Assembly: GCF_029714285.1 (NCBI RefSeq) | Contig: NZ_CP121662.1 | Coordinates: 3,751,501 to 3,815,500, forward strand | Reading direction: 5' to 3' | Length of the DNA: 64,000 nt | Source of the DNA: Rhizobium sp. CB3090 | GTDB taxonomy: Bacteria > Pseudomonadota > Alphaproteobacteria > Rhizobiales > Rhizobiaceae | Shown: in pieces, positions 26,830 to 35,220 of the stretch | Layout of the letters: every line of letters begins with the position of its first letter | Numbering within the stretch: position 1 is the first letter of the stretch | Notes under the pieces: model-generated | What the model saw: the letters and a program-made list of their open reading frames with translations, nothing else | Told to the model about the DNA's origin: nothing | Database searches by the model: none | Translations under genes and position numbers: made by a program

Positions 26830-27606
26830 ATGACTCGATCCGTCGCCATCGTCACCGGAGCTGCCGGCGATATCGGCCGCGCCATAGCCCGGAGGCTCGC
26901 GGATGATCACGATACGGTGCTGCTCGTCGATATCGACGCCGCGGCCGTCCGAAAGGCTGCGGAAGAACTGGGGCCGGCGGAACGCTTCGCCGCCCTGAAA
27001 ACCGACGTTACCAGTGAGGTCGATACCGCTGAGATGGCAAGGGTCGCGGCGGGATTGGGCGTGGTCAAGACCTTGGTCAACAATGCGGGTGCGGCCCGCG
27101 CCGTCAGCCTGCACGACACGACACCGGCTATTTGGCGCGCCGACAATGCCCTCAATCTCGAAGCCGCTTTCCTGTGTTTCCGCGCCGTCGAGGATATGCT
27201 GAAGACATCGAACGGATCGTTGATCAACATTGCCTCGGTCAACGGCATGGCCGTCTTCGGCCACCCCGCCTATAGCGCCGCCAAGGCCGGGCTCTTGCAT
27301 TTCACCCGGCTTGTCGCAGTCGAATACGGCAAGTTCGGCATCCGCGCCAATGCGGTCGCGCCGGGCACGGTGCGCACGCAGGCCTGGGAGGCGCGCGCGA
27401 ACGCCAACCCCAACGTCTTCGAAGAAGCCCGTCGCTGGTATCCGCTGCAGCGCGTCGTCGATCCCGCCGATGTCGCCAATGCCGTCGCCTTTCTTGCCGG
27501 CCCGCTGGCCGCCGCCATCACCGGCGTCTGCCTGCCGGTCGATTGCGGCCTGACAGCGGGACAGGCCGAGCTCGCCCACACATTTTCACAGTCCGATCAT
27601 TATTGA
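26830..27606 (+). CDS. SDR family NAD(P)-dependent oxidoreductase
   Basis: This is a classical short-chain dehydrogenase, 258 residues. The cofactor motif is VTGAAGDIGRAI (TGxxxGxG variant), NNAGAARAV is the structural motif, the catalytic serine is in INIASVNG, and the YxxxK pair is YSAAKAG. The C-terminal ITGVCLPVDCGLTAG motif is standard. It is 29 bases downstream of the RpiR gene and 27 bases upstream of the GH20 gene, so these are co-transcribed. It could oxidise a hydroxyl of the imported sugar, complementing the Gfo/Idh enzyme. Confidence 0.93.
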   Translation: MTRSVAIVTGAAGDIGRAIARRLADDHDTVLLVDIDAAAVRKAAEELGPAERFAALKTDVTSEVDTAEMARVAAGLGVVKTLVNNAGAARAVSLHDTTPAIWRADNALNLEAAFLCFRAVEDMLKTSNGSLINIASVNGMAVFGHPAYSAAKAGLLHFTRLVAVEYGKFGIRANAVAPGTVRTQAWEARANANPNVFEEARRWYPLQRVVDPADVANAVAFLAGPLAAAITGVCLPVDCGLTAGQAELAHTFSQSDHY

Positions 27607-27633
27607 ACGCTCGTCGTTAAGGAGAGAATAGAT

Positions 27634-29553
27634 ATGCAGCCGGCTTCCTATCATCTCGAAAACACCTGGTCTCCCGAGGGCGGACCGAATGGCCGCCTGA
27701 CGTTTACGCTGGTCAATCTGTCGGATGCGCCGCTGACCGATTTCCGGCTGGTCTATACCTCCTTGACGCGCGTCATCGATCCCAAGGCCTGCGACAACGC
27801 CGTCTTCCTGCGCCGCAACGCCAATTTTCATGAATTTGCCCCGCCTGCCGGTCTCTCCCTTGCCACGGGCGAAAGCTGGAGCTTCAGCGTCAGCGGTCTG
27901 AACCGCACGGCAAAACATTGTACCGATGGCGCCAAGTCCGCCTATCTGACGCTGTCGGACGGCAGCCACGTTCCGGTATCCGTTACTGACCTGTTGCTAG
28001 AAGGTCGCCTCAGCGCGCCGCCGCCGGTGCTGCTGCCGGAAGGCAAGCTCGATCTGCCCTTCGCCATCCAGCCCTGGCCGGCGGCAATCGATGCCAAGCC
28101 GGGCGAGGGCTTTCCCGTCGCGCTCTATCCCGTCAAGGGAACCGATGCCGAAAGCCTGAAGGCCGTTGCGACGGCGCTGGCGCTCTTCCAGCGCCTCTTT
28201 TCGGCCAATCATGCGCCGTTCAGCCTCATTACCGCGCCGCAGGGGAGACGCCTGCGCTTCGTCGAGCGGCCGGCTCTCGCCAAGGAAGCCTATGAGCTGA
28301 CTTTCTCGGCCGACGAGATCACGCTTGCCTATGCCGCCGACGCCGGCCGCCTTTATGGCTTGACGACCTTGGCGCAGCTTCTGGACGGCGCGCGGCGCGA
28401 GCCCGGCAAATTCCGCTTTCCGATCGCCGGCACGATCTCCGACCAGCCGCGCTACGGCTGGCGCGGTTGCCATCTCGATGTCTCCCGGCAATTCCATCCC
28501 AAGGAGAACGTGAAGCGGCTGATCGATATCCTCGCCTGGCTGAAGCTCAACATCTTCCATTGGCATTTGACCGACGACGAGGCTTGGCGGCTGGAGATCA
28601 AGGCCTATCCGCAACTCACCTCGACCGGCGTGCTGCGCGGCCCGGACGAGCCATTGCTGCCGCAGCTCGGCAATGGCGCCTATCCGGTCGACGGCTTCTA
28701 TTCGCATGATGATGTCAGGGAGATCGTCGCCCATGCCCTGGCGCTCGGCGTCGAGGTCGTGCCCGAAATCGATATTCCCGGCCACAGCACCGCCGCCCTC
28801 GTCGCCCTGCCGGATCTGGCGGACGGCCAGGAGGCGCCGGAGAGCTATCATTCCGTCCAGGGCTATCCCAACAATGCCCTCAACCCGGCGGTCGAGCCGA
28901 CCTATGATTTCCTCGGGAAAGTGTTCGACGAAATGGTCGAGCTGTTCCCGTCCGAATATATCCATATCGGCGGCGACGAAGTGGCCGATGGCTCCTGGCT
29001 TGCCTCGCCGCTCGCCCGCAAGCTGATGGAGCGCGAAGGCATATCCGGCACCTTCGCGCTGCAATCCTACTTCCTGAAGCGGGTGAAGACGATGCTGACG
29101 GCGCGCGGCCGCAAGCTTGCCGGCTGGAACGAAGTCGCCCATGGCGGCGGCGTCGGCACGGAGGGCACGTTGCTGATGGCCTGGGAGAAGCCGGAGGTCG
29201 GCATCGAGCTTGCGCGCGAAGGCTACGATGTGGTGATGACGCCCGGACAGGCCTATTACCTCGATATGGTGCAGGCGGAAGCCTGGCAGGAGCCGGGTGC
29301 GAGCTGGGCCGGCACGGTACCGCCGGCGCATACTTACGCCTATGAGGCGGAAGGGGAATTCCCTGAGGAACTAAAGGATCGGATGAAGGGCGTGCAGGCC
29401 TGCATCTGGCTCGAAAATTTCCTCTCCCGCGCCTATTTCAACCGCCTCGTCTTCCCCAGACTGCCGGCCATCGCCGAAGCTGCCTGGACGCCGAAGGCAG
29501 GCAAGAATTGGGAACGGTTCGCCGCGATCGTGCGGCTCAGTCCGGCTCTATAG
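27634..29553 (+). CDS. Beta-N-acetylhexosaminidase, GH20
   Basis: This is a glycoside hydrolase of family 20, 639 residues, removing terminal beta-GlcNAc or GalNAc. An N-terminal beta domain (about 1-130) resembles carbohydrate-binding domains of chitobiases. A GH20b alpha/beta domain (about 140-265) leads to the catalytic barrel starting RYGWRGCHLDVSRQFHP. The substrate-assisted catalytic pair is D448-E449 in HIGGDEV, and HWHLTDDEAWRLEI and EIDIPGHS are typical. No signal peptide is present, so it should act in the cytoplasm on imported oligosaccharides. An AAGGAG site precedes the ATG. It closes the rightward operon. Confidence 0.93.
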   Translation: MQPASYHLENTWSPEGGPNGRLTFTLVNLSDAPLTDFRLVYTSLTRVIDPKACDNAVFLRRNANFHEFAPPAGLSLATGESWSFSVSGLNRTAKHCTDGAKSAYLTLSDGSHVPVSVTDLLLEGRLSAPPPVLLPEGKLDLPFAIQPWPAAIDAKPGEGFPVALYPVKGTDAESLKAVATALALFQRLFSANHAPFSLITAPQGRRLRFVERPALAKEAYELTFSADEITLAYAADAGRLYGLTTLAQLLDGARREPGKFRFPIAGTISDQPRYGWRGCHLDVSRQFHPKENVKRLIDILAWLKLNIFHWHLTDDEAWRLEIKAYPQLTSTGVLRGPDEPLLPQLGNGAYPVDGFYSHDDVREIVAHALALGVEVVPEIDIPGHSTAALVALPDLADGQEAPESYHSVQGYPNNALNPAVEPTYDFLGKVFDEMVELFPSEYIHIGGDEVADGSWLASPLARKLMEREGISGTFALQSYFLKRVKTMLTARGRKLAGWNEVAHGGGVGTEGTLLMAWEKPEVGIELAREGYDVVMTPGQAYYLDMVQAEAWQEPGASWAGTVPPAHTYAYEAEGEFPEELKDRMKGVQACIWLENFLSRAYFNRLVFPRLPAIAEAAWTPKAGKNWERFAAIVRLSPAL

Positions 29554-29700
29554 GCGGGGATGTCCAGGGTCGTGATTGCCGCAGCCGTGATTGGCTGCAT
29601 TGCCGGCAACGCATGGCAATGTCACGAAAGCGATAGAGTAGATGCAGAATAATGGGTTTCCTTTCGATAGCGACGTCTGTCACATAGAAGAGGAATCCCC

Positions 29701-30012
29701 ATGAAAAAGATCATTCTGCTCACGGCATTGACGCTGTCCGCCTCAAGCGCAATGGCAATGTCCCGCTATGACTCCCACAACATGACCTGCTCGGCTCTTC
29801 ACGACAAGATTGCCGAAGAAGGCGAAATCGTCCTGCGATACCCCTCGCACGGCGTCAACAATCTGATGATGTATGATCGATACGTGTCAAACTCCGCCGC
29901 CTGCGTAAACCGCGGCGTCATGTCGAGTGCGACAGTACCGACGTCGGACAATCCAAGCTGCAAGGTCCAGCGCTGTGTCTCGACGACCGGCAAGGGGCAT
30001 AATCGTAAGTGA
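29701..30012 (+). CDS. Small secreted cysteine-containing protein
   Basis: This is an exported protein of 103 residues and unknown function. Residues 1-19 are a signal peptide (MKKIILLTALTLSASSAMA). The mature part has four cysteines (MTCSALH, SAACVNRG, PSCKVQRC), probably two disulfides, and a basic C-terminus. A GAGGAA site lies upstream. Similar short proteins with this cysteine spacing occur in rhizobial genomes, but no activity is known to me. Confidence 0.7.
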   Translation: MKKIILLTALTLSASSAMAMSRYDSHNMTCSALHDKIAEEGEIVLRYPSHGVNNLMMYDRYVSNSAACVNRGVMSSATVPTSDNPSCKVQRCVSTTGKGHNRK

Positions 30013-30255
30013 ATGCGGTGCGAGCCGAGCTATGCGTTGTCGGATTTAAACTGAGACATTGCAGAGAAGGAATCTCGGATGCCTTGTTCCTTGCTGCCAG
30101 TGTCAGCACGACCCTTTGCTGACCTAAGGGGGCTATGCTTATAAGCTTTTTTGACGATGGATTCGGAGCCGGGTGATCAAGATCCACCCCGGACTCAACT
30201 TATCCTTAATCGATTCTCAATTATCAACTACAGTGGTAGTTAGGAGAATCATCCT

Positions 30256-31017
30256 ATGGCAGAAACATCGATTGAGTGGACAGATACAACATGGAATCCC
30301 GTGGCCGGCTGCACAATTCTTACGGCTGGCTGCACAAATTGCTATGCAATGAGAATGGCGGCGCGCCTAGAGGCGATGGGACAGGAAAAGTACTCTGGGC
30401 TAACGCGAAAGAGCGGCGGCCGTGCAAAATGGACCGGTAAGGTTACACTTGATTGGAAAGCACTCGCTGTTCCAGCGACGTGGTCAAAACCTCGCCTCGT
30501 TTTCGTCAACTCGATGTCAGACCTCTTCCATACTGACGTGCCGCGTGAGTTCATAGCGGCCGTTTGGGATGTCATGGAAGCCACCCCGCGACACACGTAT
30601 CAGATATTGACAAAGCGACCAGACAGGATGCGCGACATTCTGAGCGCGTCGGAGTTTAGAGTTCTTCCGAATGTTTGGCTCGGTGCGAGTGTCGAAGATA
30701 ATCGCGTAATCGGTCGCATTGACGACCTTCGGCACGTGCCCGCCGCAGTGCGCTTCATATCGTTTGAACCGCTAATAGGCTCAGTGGCCGGGGCGAATCT
30801 CTCTGACATTCACTGGGCTATCGTTGGCGGCGAGTCCGGGCCACAATCGCGCTTTATGGATCCTCTTTGGGTCGATGAGATCGAAGCGATGTCCAGGCGC
30901 TTTGGTGCGGCCTTCTTCTTTAAACAGTGGGGTGGTCGCAACAAGAAGGCCGCGGGGCGAGAGCTCAACGGCCGGACTTACGACGAGATGCCGATTTCGG
31001 CCCAAAGTTCTTATTGA
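30256..31017 (+). CDS. DUF5131 (phage Gp37/Gp68 family) three-Cys-motif protein
   Basis: This is a 253-residue member of the Gp37/Gp68 family found in phages and mobile regions. It begins SIEWTDTTWNPVAGC and has three cysteines C19, C26 and C29 in a C-x6-C-x2-C arrangement followed by Y, a variant of the radical-SAM CxxxCxxC cluster motif. Later family motifs are VFVNSMSDLFH, YQILTKRP, WLGASVEDN, ISFEPLIG, VGGESGP and FFFKQWGG. An iron-sulfur radical-SAM-like chemistry is inferred, with unknown substrate. GC content is lower than in neighbours. Its 3' end overlaps by 53 bases that of the convergent TcmP gene, its usual partner. An AGGAGA ribosome site precedes the ATG. Confidence 0.92.
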   Translation: MAETSIEWTDTTWNPVAGCTILTAGCTNCYAMRMAARLEAMGQEKYSGLTRKSGGRAKWTGKVTLDWKALAVPATWSKPRLVFVNSMSDLFHTDVPREFIAAVWDVMEATPRHTYQILTKRPDRMRDILSASEFRVLPNVWLGASVEDNRVIGRIDDLRHVPAAVRFISFEPLIGSVAGANLSDIHWAIVGGESGPQSRFMDPLWVDEIEAMSRRFGAAFFFKQWGGRNKKAAGRELNGRTYDEMPISAQSSY

Positions 31018-31945
31018 CGTAGCTGACAAACTTCTCCGCGAGTTCCGTGGCTTTTCGACGTCGATTTGCCACTGCGAGAAACAGCGAGAACGTGTGGCCA
31101 CTGTGAGGTGTAATTATCGGCAGCGGGTCGGAGACGAAGGCAAATTCCTCCGTCATCAAACCCTTGAACCATTGATCAATTTGGGCCTTCGATATTGTTC
31201 TCTTCGCTGACGGTTCTTTTTTCTCCAACGGTATCGTGTCAGCGAACATGTCAGATTGCTTTGACGGCTCTTCGGGGGTGATCGCATACAATTCCCGCCA
31301 CCGCGGGCTAAGGACGCGATCCAACGTAGTCGCCTTATTCCCTACTCCTCCGAAATCGTGCGCCAGTTGGCGCGTGACGGCCTGAACGTTAAAGAAATAC
31401 CAGACGTCCAGGCATTCCGTAGCTGCCAAGGCCCGCAACGTGGACCAATCGACCTGCATCGAGAACGGGTCCAAGAAGACAACTCCCCTAGAAAAGCTTT
31501 TAGCTTTCCTCGTCCAAGGCTCTTTGCTGATCAGCTTTAGAAGCTCGCTGTTTGCATCACCCTGAAGGACTTCAATTTCCACACTGGGGAAATCGTTTTT
31601 CACTTCTGCCAATTGCTTGGCGCGTATCGGATCTTTTTCGATGAAAACGAAATGCTTGAAAGGCGGATCGATCTTAAGCGCCCTGCGCGCAGAGCCGTCG
31701 AGTGTTTCGATGACAGTCTCTAATGGCGCGCCCTCAAGCAAGCCACCTATTTCCCTCTCAGCTTCGCGATCGCCTGAACCGGCGTAAGCATCGATATACC
31801 AAATATCCATTCTTCTCGGCGTTAGCGCATTTGAGTAACACTGCAGGTAGTATTCCACTGCGTCGAGTTTGACTTCGGACCAAGGCCCGCCGTACTTGTG
31901 CGCCATTTTCGTCAGTCCAACCATTATTAAAGATGGTTGTACCAT
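30965..31945 (-). CDS. tcmP: Three-Cys-motif partner protein TcmP, methyltransferase-like
   Basis: This is the usual genomic partner of DUF5131 proteins, up to 326 residues. KYGGPWSEVKLDAVEYYLQCY at the N-terminus is typical. The central part has the layout of a class I SAM methyltransferase: IDAYAGSG (motif I), FVFIEKDP (acidic second strand), VLQGDAN (motif III-like) and VVFLDPFSMQVDW (motif IV-like DPF). The C-terminal 90 residues are basic and may bind nucleic acid. Three in-frame ATGs (31945, 31924, 31906) precede the conserved start, none with a strong ribosome site, so the true protein may be 313-326 residues. It is convergent with the DUF5131 gene and overlaps it at the 3' ends. Function is unknown; the pair is thought to act together. 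Confidence 0.9.
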   Translation of the reverse strand: MVQPSLIMVGLTKMAHKYGGPWSEVKLDAVEYYLQCYSNALTPRRMDIWYIDAYAGSGDREAEREIGGLLEGAPLETVIETLDGSARRALKIDPPFKHFVFIEKDPIRAKQLAEVKNDFPSVEIEVLQGDANSELLKLISKEPWTRKAKSFSRGVVFLDPFSMQVDWSTLRALAATECLDVWYFFNVQAVTRQLAHDFGGVGNKATTLDRVLSPRWRELYAITPEEPSKQSDMFADTIPLEKKEPSAKRTISKAQIDQWFKGLMTEEFAFVSDPLPIITPHSGHTFSLFLAVANRRRKATELAEKFVSYVNKNFGPKSASRRKSGR

Positions 31946-32138
31946 AATCTGAGTCGCGCATAAGTCGAAGATATTTTAACCAGCTATCAAGCCACAAAAA
32001 ACAGCAAACCGCATTGCGCCCGCCGAGCTTGGAGCATGCCGACTGGCCGCCGCCACAGGTAAAGACAGTCGCAAGTCCCCACATATGGATCGAATTTTGC
32101 GTCAACGAATGGCGGAGAATGCGCTAAACGGAAGATAC

Positions 32139-32160
32139 AAAAAACCCCGGAAAACCGGGG
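32139..32160 (-). terminator. Intrinsic terminator downstream of tRNA-Leu
   Basis: Read leftward, the hairpin ccccgg-tttt-ccgggg (32145-32160) is followed by a run of six T residues. It sits 47 bases past the 3' end of the leftward tRNA gene and is a standard Rho-independent stop. Confidence 0.88.
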
Positions 32161-32206
32161 CTTCTGAGGTTATCCTGCACACGTGCGATAACAAAATACG
32201 GAAACT

Positions 32207-32291
32207 TGGTGCCCAGAAGAGGACTCGAACCTCCACGCCTCGCGGCACAGGTACCTGAAACCTGCGCGTCTACCAATTCCGCCATCTGGGC
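32207..32291 (-). tRNA. tRNA-Leu (anticodon CAG)
   Basis: This is a leftward 85-base gene including an encoded CCA end. The acceptor stem GCCCAGA pairs with TCTGGGC. The anticodon stem CAGGT/ACCTG encloses the loop TTCAGGT with anticodon CAG, which reads the CUG leucine codon. A variable arm of leucine type follows, and the T loop is GGTTCGAGTCC with its stem. Discriminator A is correct for leucine. A strong terminator follows. It flanks the DUF5131/TcmP insert, but no duplicated 3' end was found there. Confidence 0.96.
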
Positions 32292-32383
32292 GACGGACAC
32301 GCATGTAAGGGGGTGGCTCTCCGGTGTCAACAGGGTTTTTGAAGTTTTCGTGGCAATCTGAAAAAAAGCGGTTGATGCCCGGG

Positions 32384-33814
32384 TTAACCCCGGGCTGCCG
32401 CCCAGGCGCGGATGAGGCCAAGTCCCTGTTCCAGCAAGGCCTTTGCTTCGTTTTCATCTGATGCTTCGACATAGCAGCGCATCTCCGGCGCATTGCCGGA
32501 GGGGCGGAAATGGACGATTCGGCCATCGGTCAGCGTCACCCGCAGCCCGTCGATGTCGCTCTTTGACGCCACGCCAGCGACCGGCGCCAGGAAGGCGGCG
32601 AGATTGGTGTCGGAGGCGCGCAGATGGGCCATCAGCGCCGCACTGGTTTCGACCGGAAAATTCTCCAGCCGGTCGGCGGCGGCAAAGGGCAGGCGGTAGT
32701 TGGCGGCAACGGCCGACAGCGGCTGTTTTGCGCGCGCAGCGGCGTAAAGCGTCGCGAGGATGGGCAGGAAGCTGTCGCGCGTCGGAAGCGCGCGTACCGG
32801 CTCGCCTTCGATGATGAAGCGGCTTGCCGTCAGCGTGCCGCCATTGGCCTCGAAGCCCATGACATTGGCCTTGCCGGCCGCCAAGGCCTCGTCCATGCCG
32901 GCGATGACGTAGGGAGAGCCGACGCGGGTGCGGGTGACGGCGTAGGAGCCGGCAGCTTCGATGCCGGAATTGGAGGTGACCGGCGTCACCACCACTTCCG
33001 CGCCGAGGAAATTTGCGGCGATGAGGCCGAGCAGGTCGCCGCGCAGCGGCTCGCCGGTTTCATCGGAGACAAGCGGCCGGTCGCCGTCGCCATCGGCGGA
33101 GACGATCGCATCCAGCCCATGTTCCGGCGCCCAGCCCTTCAGCAGGCTGATGGTGTCGGCGGAGACGGCTTCGGTGTCGACGGGAATGAAGCTTTCGGAG
33201 CGGCCGAGCGGCACGACGCGCGCGCCGTAATGCGCGAGCACCACGCCGAGCAGATCGCGCGCTACCGTGCTGTGCTGATAGACGCCGATGGTGAGGCCGC
33301 TAAGGCTGTCGGCGGGCAGCAGGGCGATATTGCGTTCGAAAAACAGCGCTTCGGCCTCTGCGGCCCGGTTCTCGCCGACGCCCGGCGTCTCGTCCAGATC
33401 GGCGTCACCGATGTCCGCGGCTTCCGCGCTGATCGCCACTTCGTCCTGCTTGTCGATCTCGCCGTCCGGCCGGTAGAATTTGATGCCGTTGCGGTCGGCT
33501 GGAATATGCGAGCCGGTGATCATCAGCGAGGCAGCCTTCAGCTCCAGCCCGTAAAGTGCCAGCGCCGGGGTCGGCAGCGTGCCGCAATCGACGGGCGTCA
33601 GGCCGGCGCGTTTCAGCGCGCCGATGCAGGTGGCGGAGATCGCCGGGCTGGAGTCGCGAAAATCGCGGCCAACCAGGATGAGATCGCCGGGTTGCGCATG
33701 GCCGCTCTTCAACAAGTGGCGGGCATAGGCCATGGCGTAGAGGGCGGACGCGCGTCCCATGAGGTCTACGGACAAGCCGCGAAGGCCACTGGTTCCAAAT
33801 TTCAAGCTGCTCAC
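32384..33814 (-). CDS. Phosphohexomutase (phosphomannomutase/phosphoglucomutase family)
   Basis: This is an alpha-D-phosphohexomutase, 476 residues, interconverting 6- and 1-phospho-sugars (most likely mannose) for polysaccharide precursor synthesis. It begins SSLKFGTSGLRG. The phospho-serine loop is MITGSHIPADRNGIKFY, where the serine of GSH is phosphorylated. The metal loop is SADGDGDRPL, the sugar-specificity loop GFEANGGT, and the C-terminal phosphate-binding loop RPSGNAPEMRCYVEA. The GTG at 33814 follows GAGGAG; longer readings to 34009 have no such site and would overlap a divergent gene. It lies 92 bases upstream of tRNA-Leu on the same strand. Confidence 0.9.
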   Translation of the reverse strand: MSSLKFGTSGLRGLSVDLMGRASALYAMAYARHLLKSGHAQPGDLILVGRDFRDSSPAISATCIGALKRAGLTPVDCGTLPTPALALYGLELKAASLMITGSHIPADRNGIKFYRPDGEIDKQDEVAISAEAADIGDADLDETPGVGENRAAEAEALFFERNIALLPADSLSGLTIGVYQHSTVARDLLGVVLAHYGARVVPLGRSESFIPVDTEAVSADTISLLKGWAPEHGLDAIVSADGDGDRPLVSDETGEPLRGDLLGLIAANFLGAEVVVTPVTSNSGIEAAGSYAVTRTRVGSPYVIAGMDEALAAGKANVMGFEANGGTLTASRFIIEGEPVRALPTRDSFLPILATLYAAARAKQPLSAVAANYRLPFAAADRLENFPVETSAALMAHLRASDTNLAAFLAPVAGVASKSDIDGLRVTLTDGRIVHFRPSGNAPEMRCYVEASDENEAKALLEQGLGLIRAWAAARG

Positions 33815-33992
33815 GTGCAATCTCCTCGGAATGTTGCGCCTCTTATGGAACAAGCGGGGAAAAGGATCAACCGATCGATCGCCGCCGATATCTGCCCTCG
33901 CGACCCTGGTTTTGCTTGGGGTGAAGGCCCAAATATAGAGGGAGCCGCGGGAAAAGGTGCTGGGTCGCCACGACCTGCAACGGGAGTCCGTC

Positions 33993-34418
33993 ATGATTGT
34001 ATTCGGCAAGATCGCATTCGGCTGCGCCGTCAGCCTCGTTTTGCTGTCGCCGCCATATCTCGCGAATGCCGCCTCGAACAGCCCGAAGCTCGGCCTCCCG
34101 CCTCCCGTGGTCGGGCCTACGGTTTGCGATTATCGCGGCTGTTTCGGCTTCGGCTCGCAGCAATGGTATCGCCGGCCCGGCGAGCCCATTCCCTATACGC
34201 CGCGGAGCCTTGATAACAGGAATCGCTTTGATAATCCTCGTGTCTATATTCAGCCGCGCAACGATGCCCCGCCGGCAACCGATTATCAGGCGCCGGTCAA
34301 CAATCGCACCCGCCATCAGATATGGTGCTCCGAACATTATCGGACCTACAATCCCGGCACCAATCTCTACAGCACTCTCCACCACGGGTTCCAGACCTGC
34401 CGCTCTCCCTATTATTGA
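33993..34418 (+). CDS. BA14K-like secreted protein
   Basis: This is an exported protein of 141 residues ending in the BA14K motif: WCSEHYRTYNPGTNLYST...GFQTCRSPYY. BA14K of Brucella is an immunoreactive lectin-like surface protein, and the short motif is widespread in Rhizobiales. Residues 1 to about 25 are a signal peptide (MIVFGKIAFGCAVSLVLLS, cut near ANA-A). A low-complexity proline/asparagine-rich middle separates it from the motif. The ATG at 33993 follows GGGAG. It is divergent from the phosphohexomutase gene. Confidence 0.82.
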   Translation: MIVFGKIAFGCAVSLVLLSPPYLANAASNSPKLGLPPPVVGPTVCDYRGCFGFGSQQWYRRPGEPIPYTPRSLDNRNRFDNPRVYIQPRNDAPPATDYQAPVNNRTRHQIWCSEHYRTYNPGTNLYSTLHHGFQTCRSPYY

Positions 34419-34577
34419 ACCGAAGAGCCGTTGGCGCGGGTTTCAGCGCAGAGCACATCCGTTCTCTTTGTCTTATATGGGAAAGCTAAAATAAATCGCT
34501 TGATTTTCTTGCAACTTAAGCAGTCCCTATAATGTCGCCGCTTCCATCGGGTCGCGAGCGAAGCAAGGGAGCCCAAA

Positions 34578-34715
34578 ATGGCAAAGGGTCAATTGAGAAG
34601 TCATCGCGAAGCACGAAAACCCAAGAAGGGCAAGATCGTCGCTGTAAAGCAGCAGCCGGGTTCTATCGTCAGGCAAGCTACCAGCACGATTAGCCTCGGC
34701 AGGAAAGACAAGTGA
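34578..34715 (+). CDS. Very small basic protein, 45 residues
   Basis: This is a 45-codon open frame with an excellent GGGAG ribosome site six bases before the ATG. The product begins MAKGQLRSHREARKPKKGK and ends ISLGRKDK. It carries many K and R residues and no hydrophobic segment, so it is probably a soluble RNA- or nucleoid-associated peptide. The opening MAKGQLRS-NREARKPK style recurs in short rhizobial proteins I have seen, which supports it being a real gene. No function is known. It converges with the SelW-like gene. Confidence 0.7.
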   Translation: MAKGQLRSHREARKPKKGKIVAVKQQPGSIVRQATSTISLGRKDK

Positions 34716-34811
34716 CAAAGCGAAGACGCGCCGACAGGCCGCGCCTTCTCGATATGTCAGCCACTGCAATGTCGGCCGGCGCGCCAAGAGGTGCGCCGGA
34801 GAGCGCTGCGG

Positions 34812-35105
34812 TCAGCTCTCCAGCGATCCGCGATCCAAATGGCCGAGATCGCGTTCGGGATCGATGATATCGCGCACCCGCCGCTTCAGCTCCTTCGGGC
34901 CGGGAAAGCCGCCGTCGCGCTTGCGCTCCCATAGCAGTTCACCGTCGATACGGATTTCGAAGTTGCCGCCGGTGCCGGGGATCAGCGCCACTTCGCCCAC
35001 GCTGTCGCTGAAGGTTTGCAGCAGCTCCTGCGCCATCCAGCCGGCGCGCAGCAGCCAATTGCATTGCGTACAATAGAGAATGGTGATCCGCGGCTTATCG
35101 GTCAT
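34812..35105 (-). CDS. SelT/SelW/SelH (Rdx) family thioredoxin-like protein
   Basis: This is a 97-residue protein of the Rdx family with the N-terminal redox motif CTQC in ITILYCTQCNWLLRA, matching the CxxC or CxxU of mammalian selenoprotein W. The GTGGNFEIRIDGELLWERK segment and the FPGPKELKRRVRD helix are conserved in the family. A cytoplasmic redox role is inferred; substrates are unknown. It is encoded alone, divergent from the amidotransferase gene. Confidence 0.9.
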   Translation of the reverse strand: MTDKPRITILYCTQCNWLLRAGWMAQELLQTFSDSVGEVALIPGTGGNFEIRIDGELLWERKRDGGFPGPKELKRRVRDIIDPERDLGHLDRGSLES

Positions 35106-35220
35106 CGTCGATTTCCTTGTTGCTTTCTGACGTTTAGGCTCAACTTAAATCGGCTGCAAGCCGGGCCTTGCGTCGTCGTTCCGCTCATGCTCATCTTCGC
35201 CCGAATTATTTTCGGGGTTC

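Noticed and set aside
27997..29331. 444-codon open frame on the minus strand inside the GH20 gene
   Set aside because: It is a shadow of a high-GC gene, has no family signature, and the plus-strand gene has catalytic motifs.
30256..31945. Prophage remnant, because of the phage Gp37/Gp68 family name
   Set aside because: No capsid, tail, integrase or lysis genes are nearby; the family also occurs widely in bacterial chromosomes together with TcmP.
32207..32291. tRNA-Leu as attachment site for the DUF5131/TcmP insert
   Set aside because: No integrase gene and no repeated tRNA 3' end was found at the far side of the insert, so integration into the tRNA is not supported.
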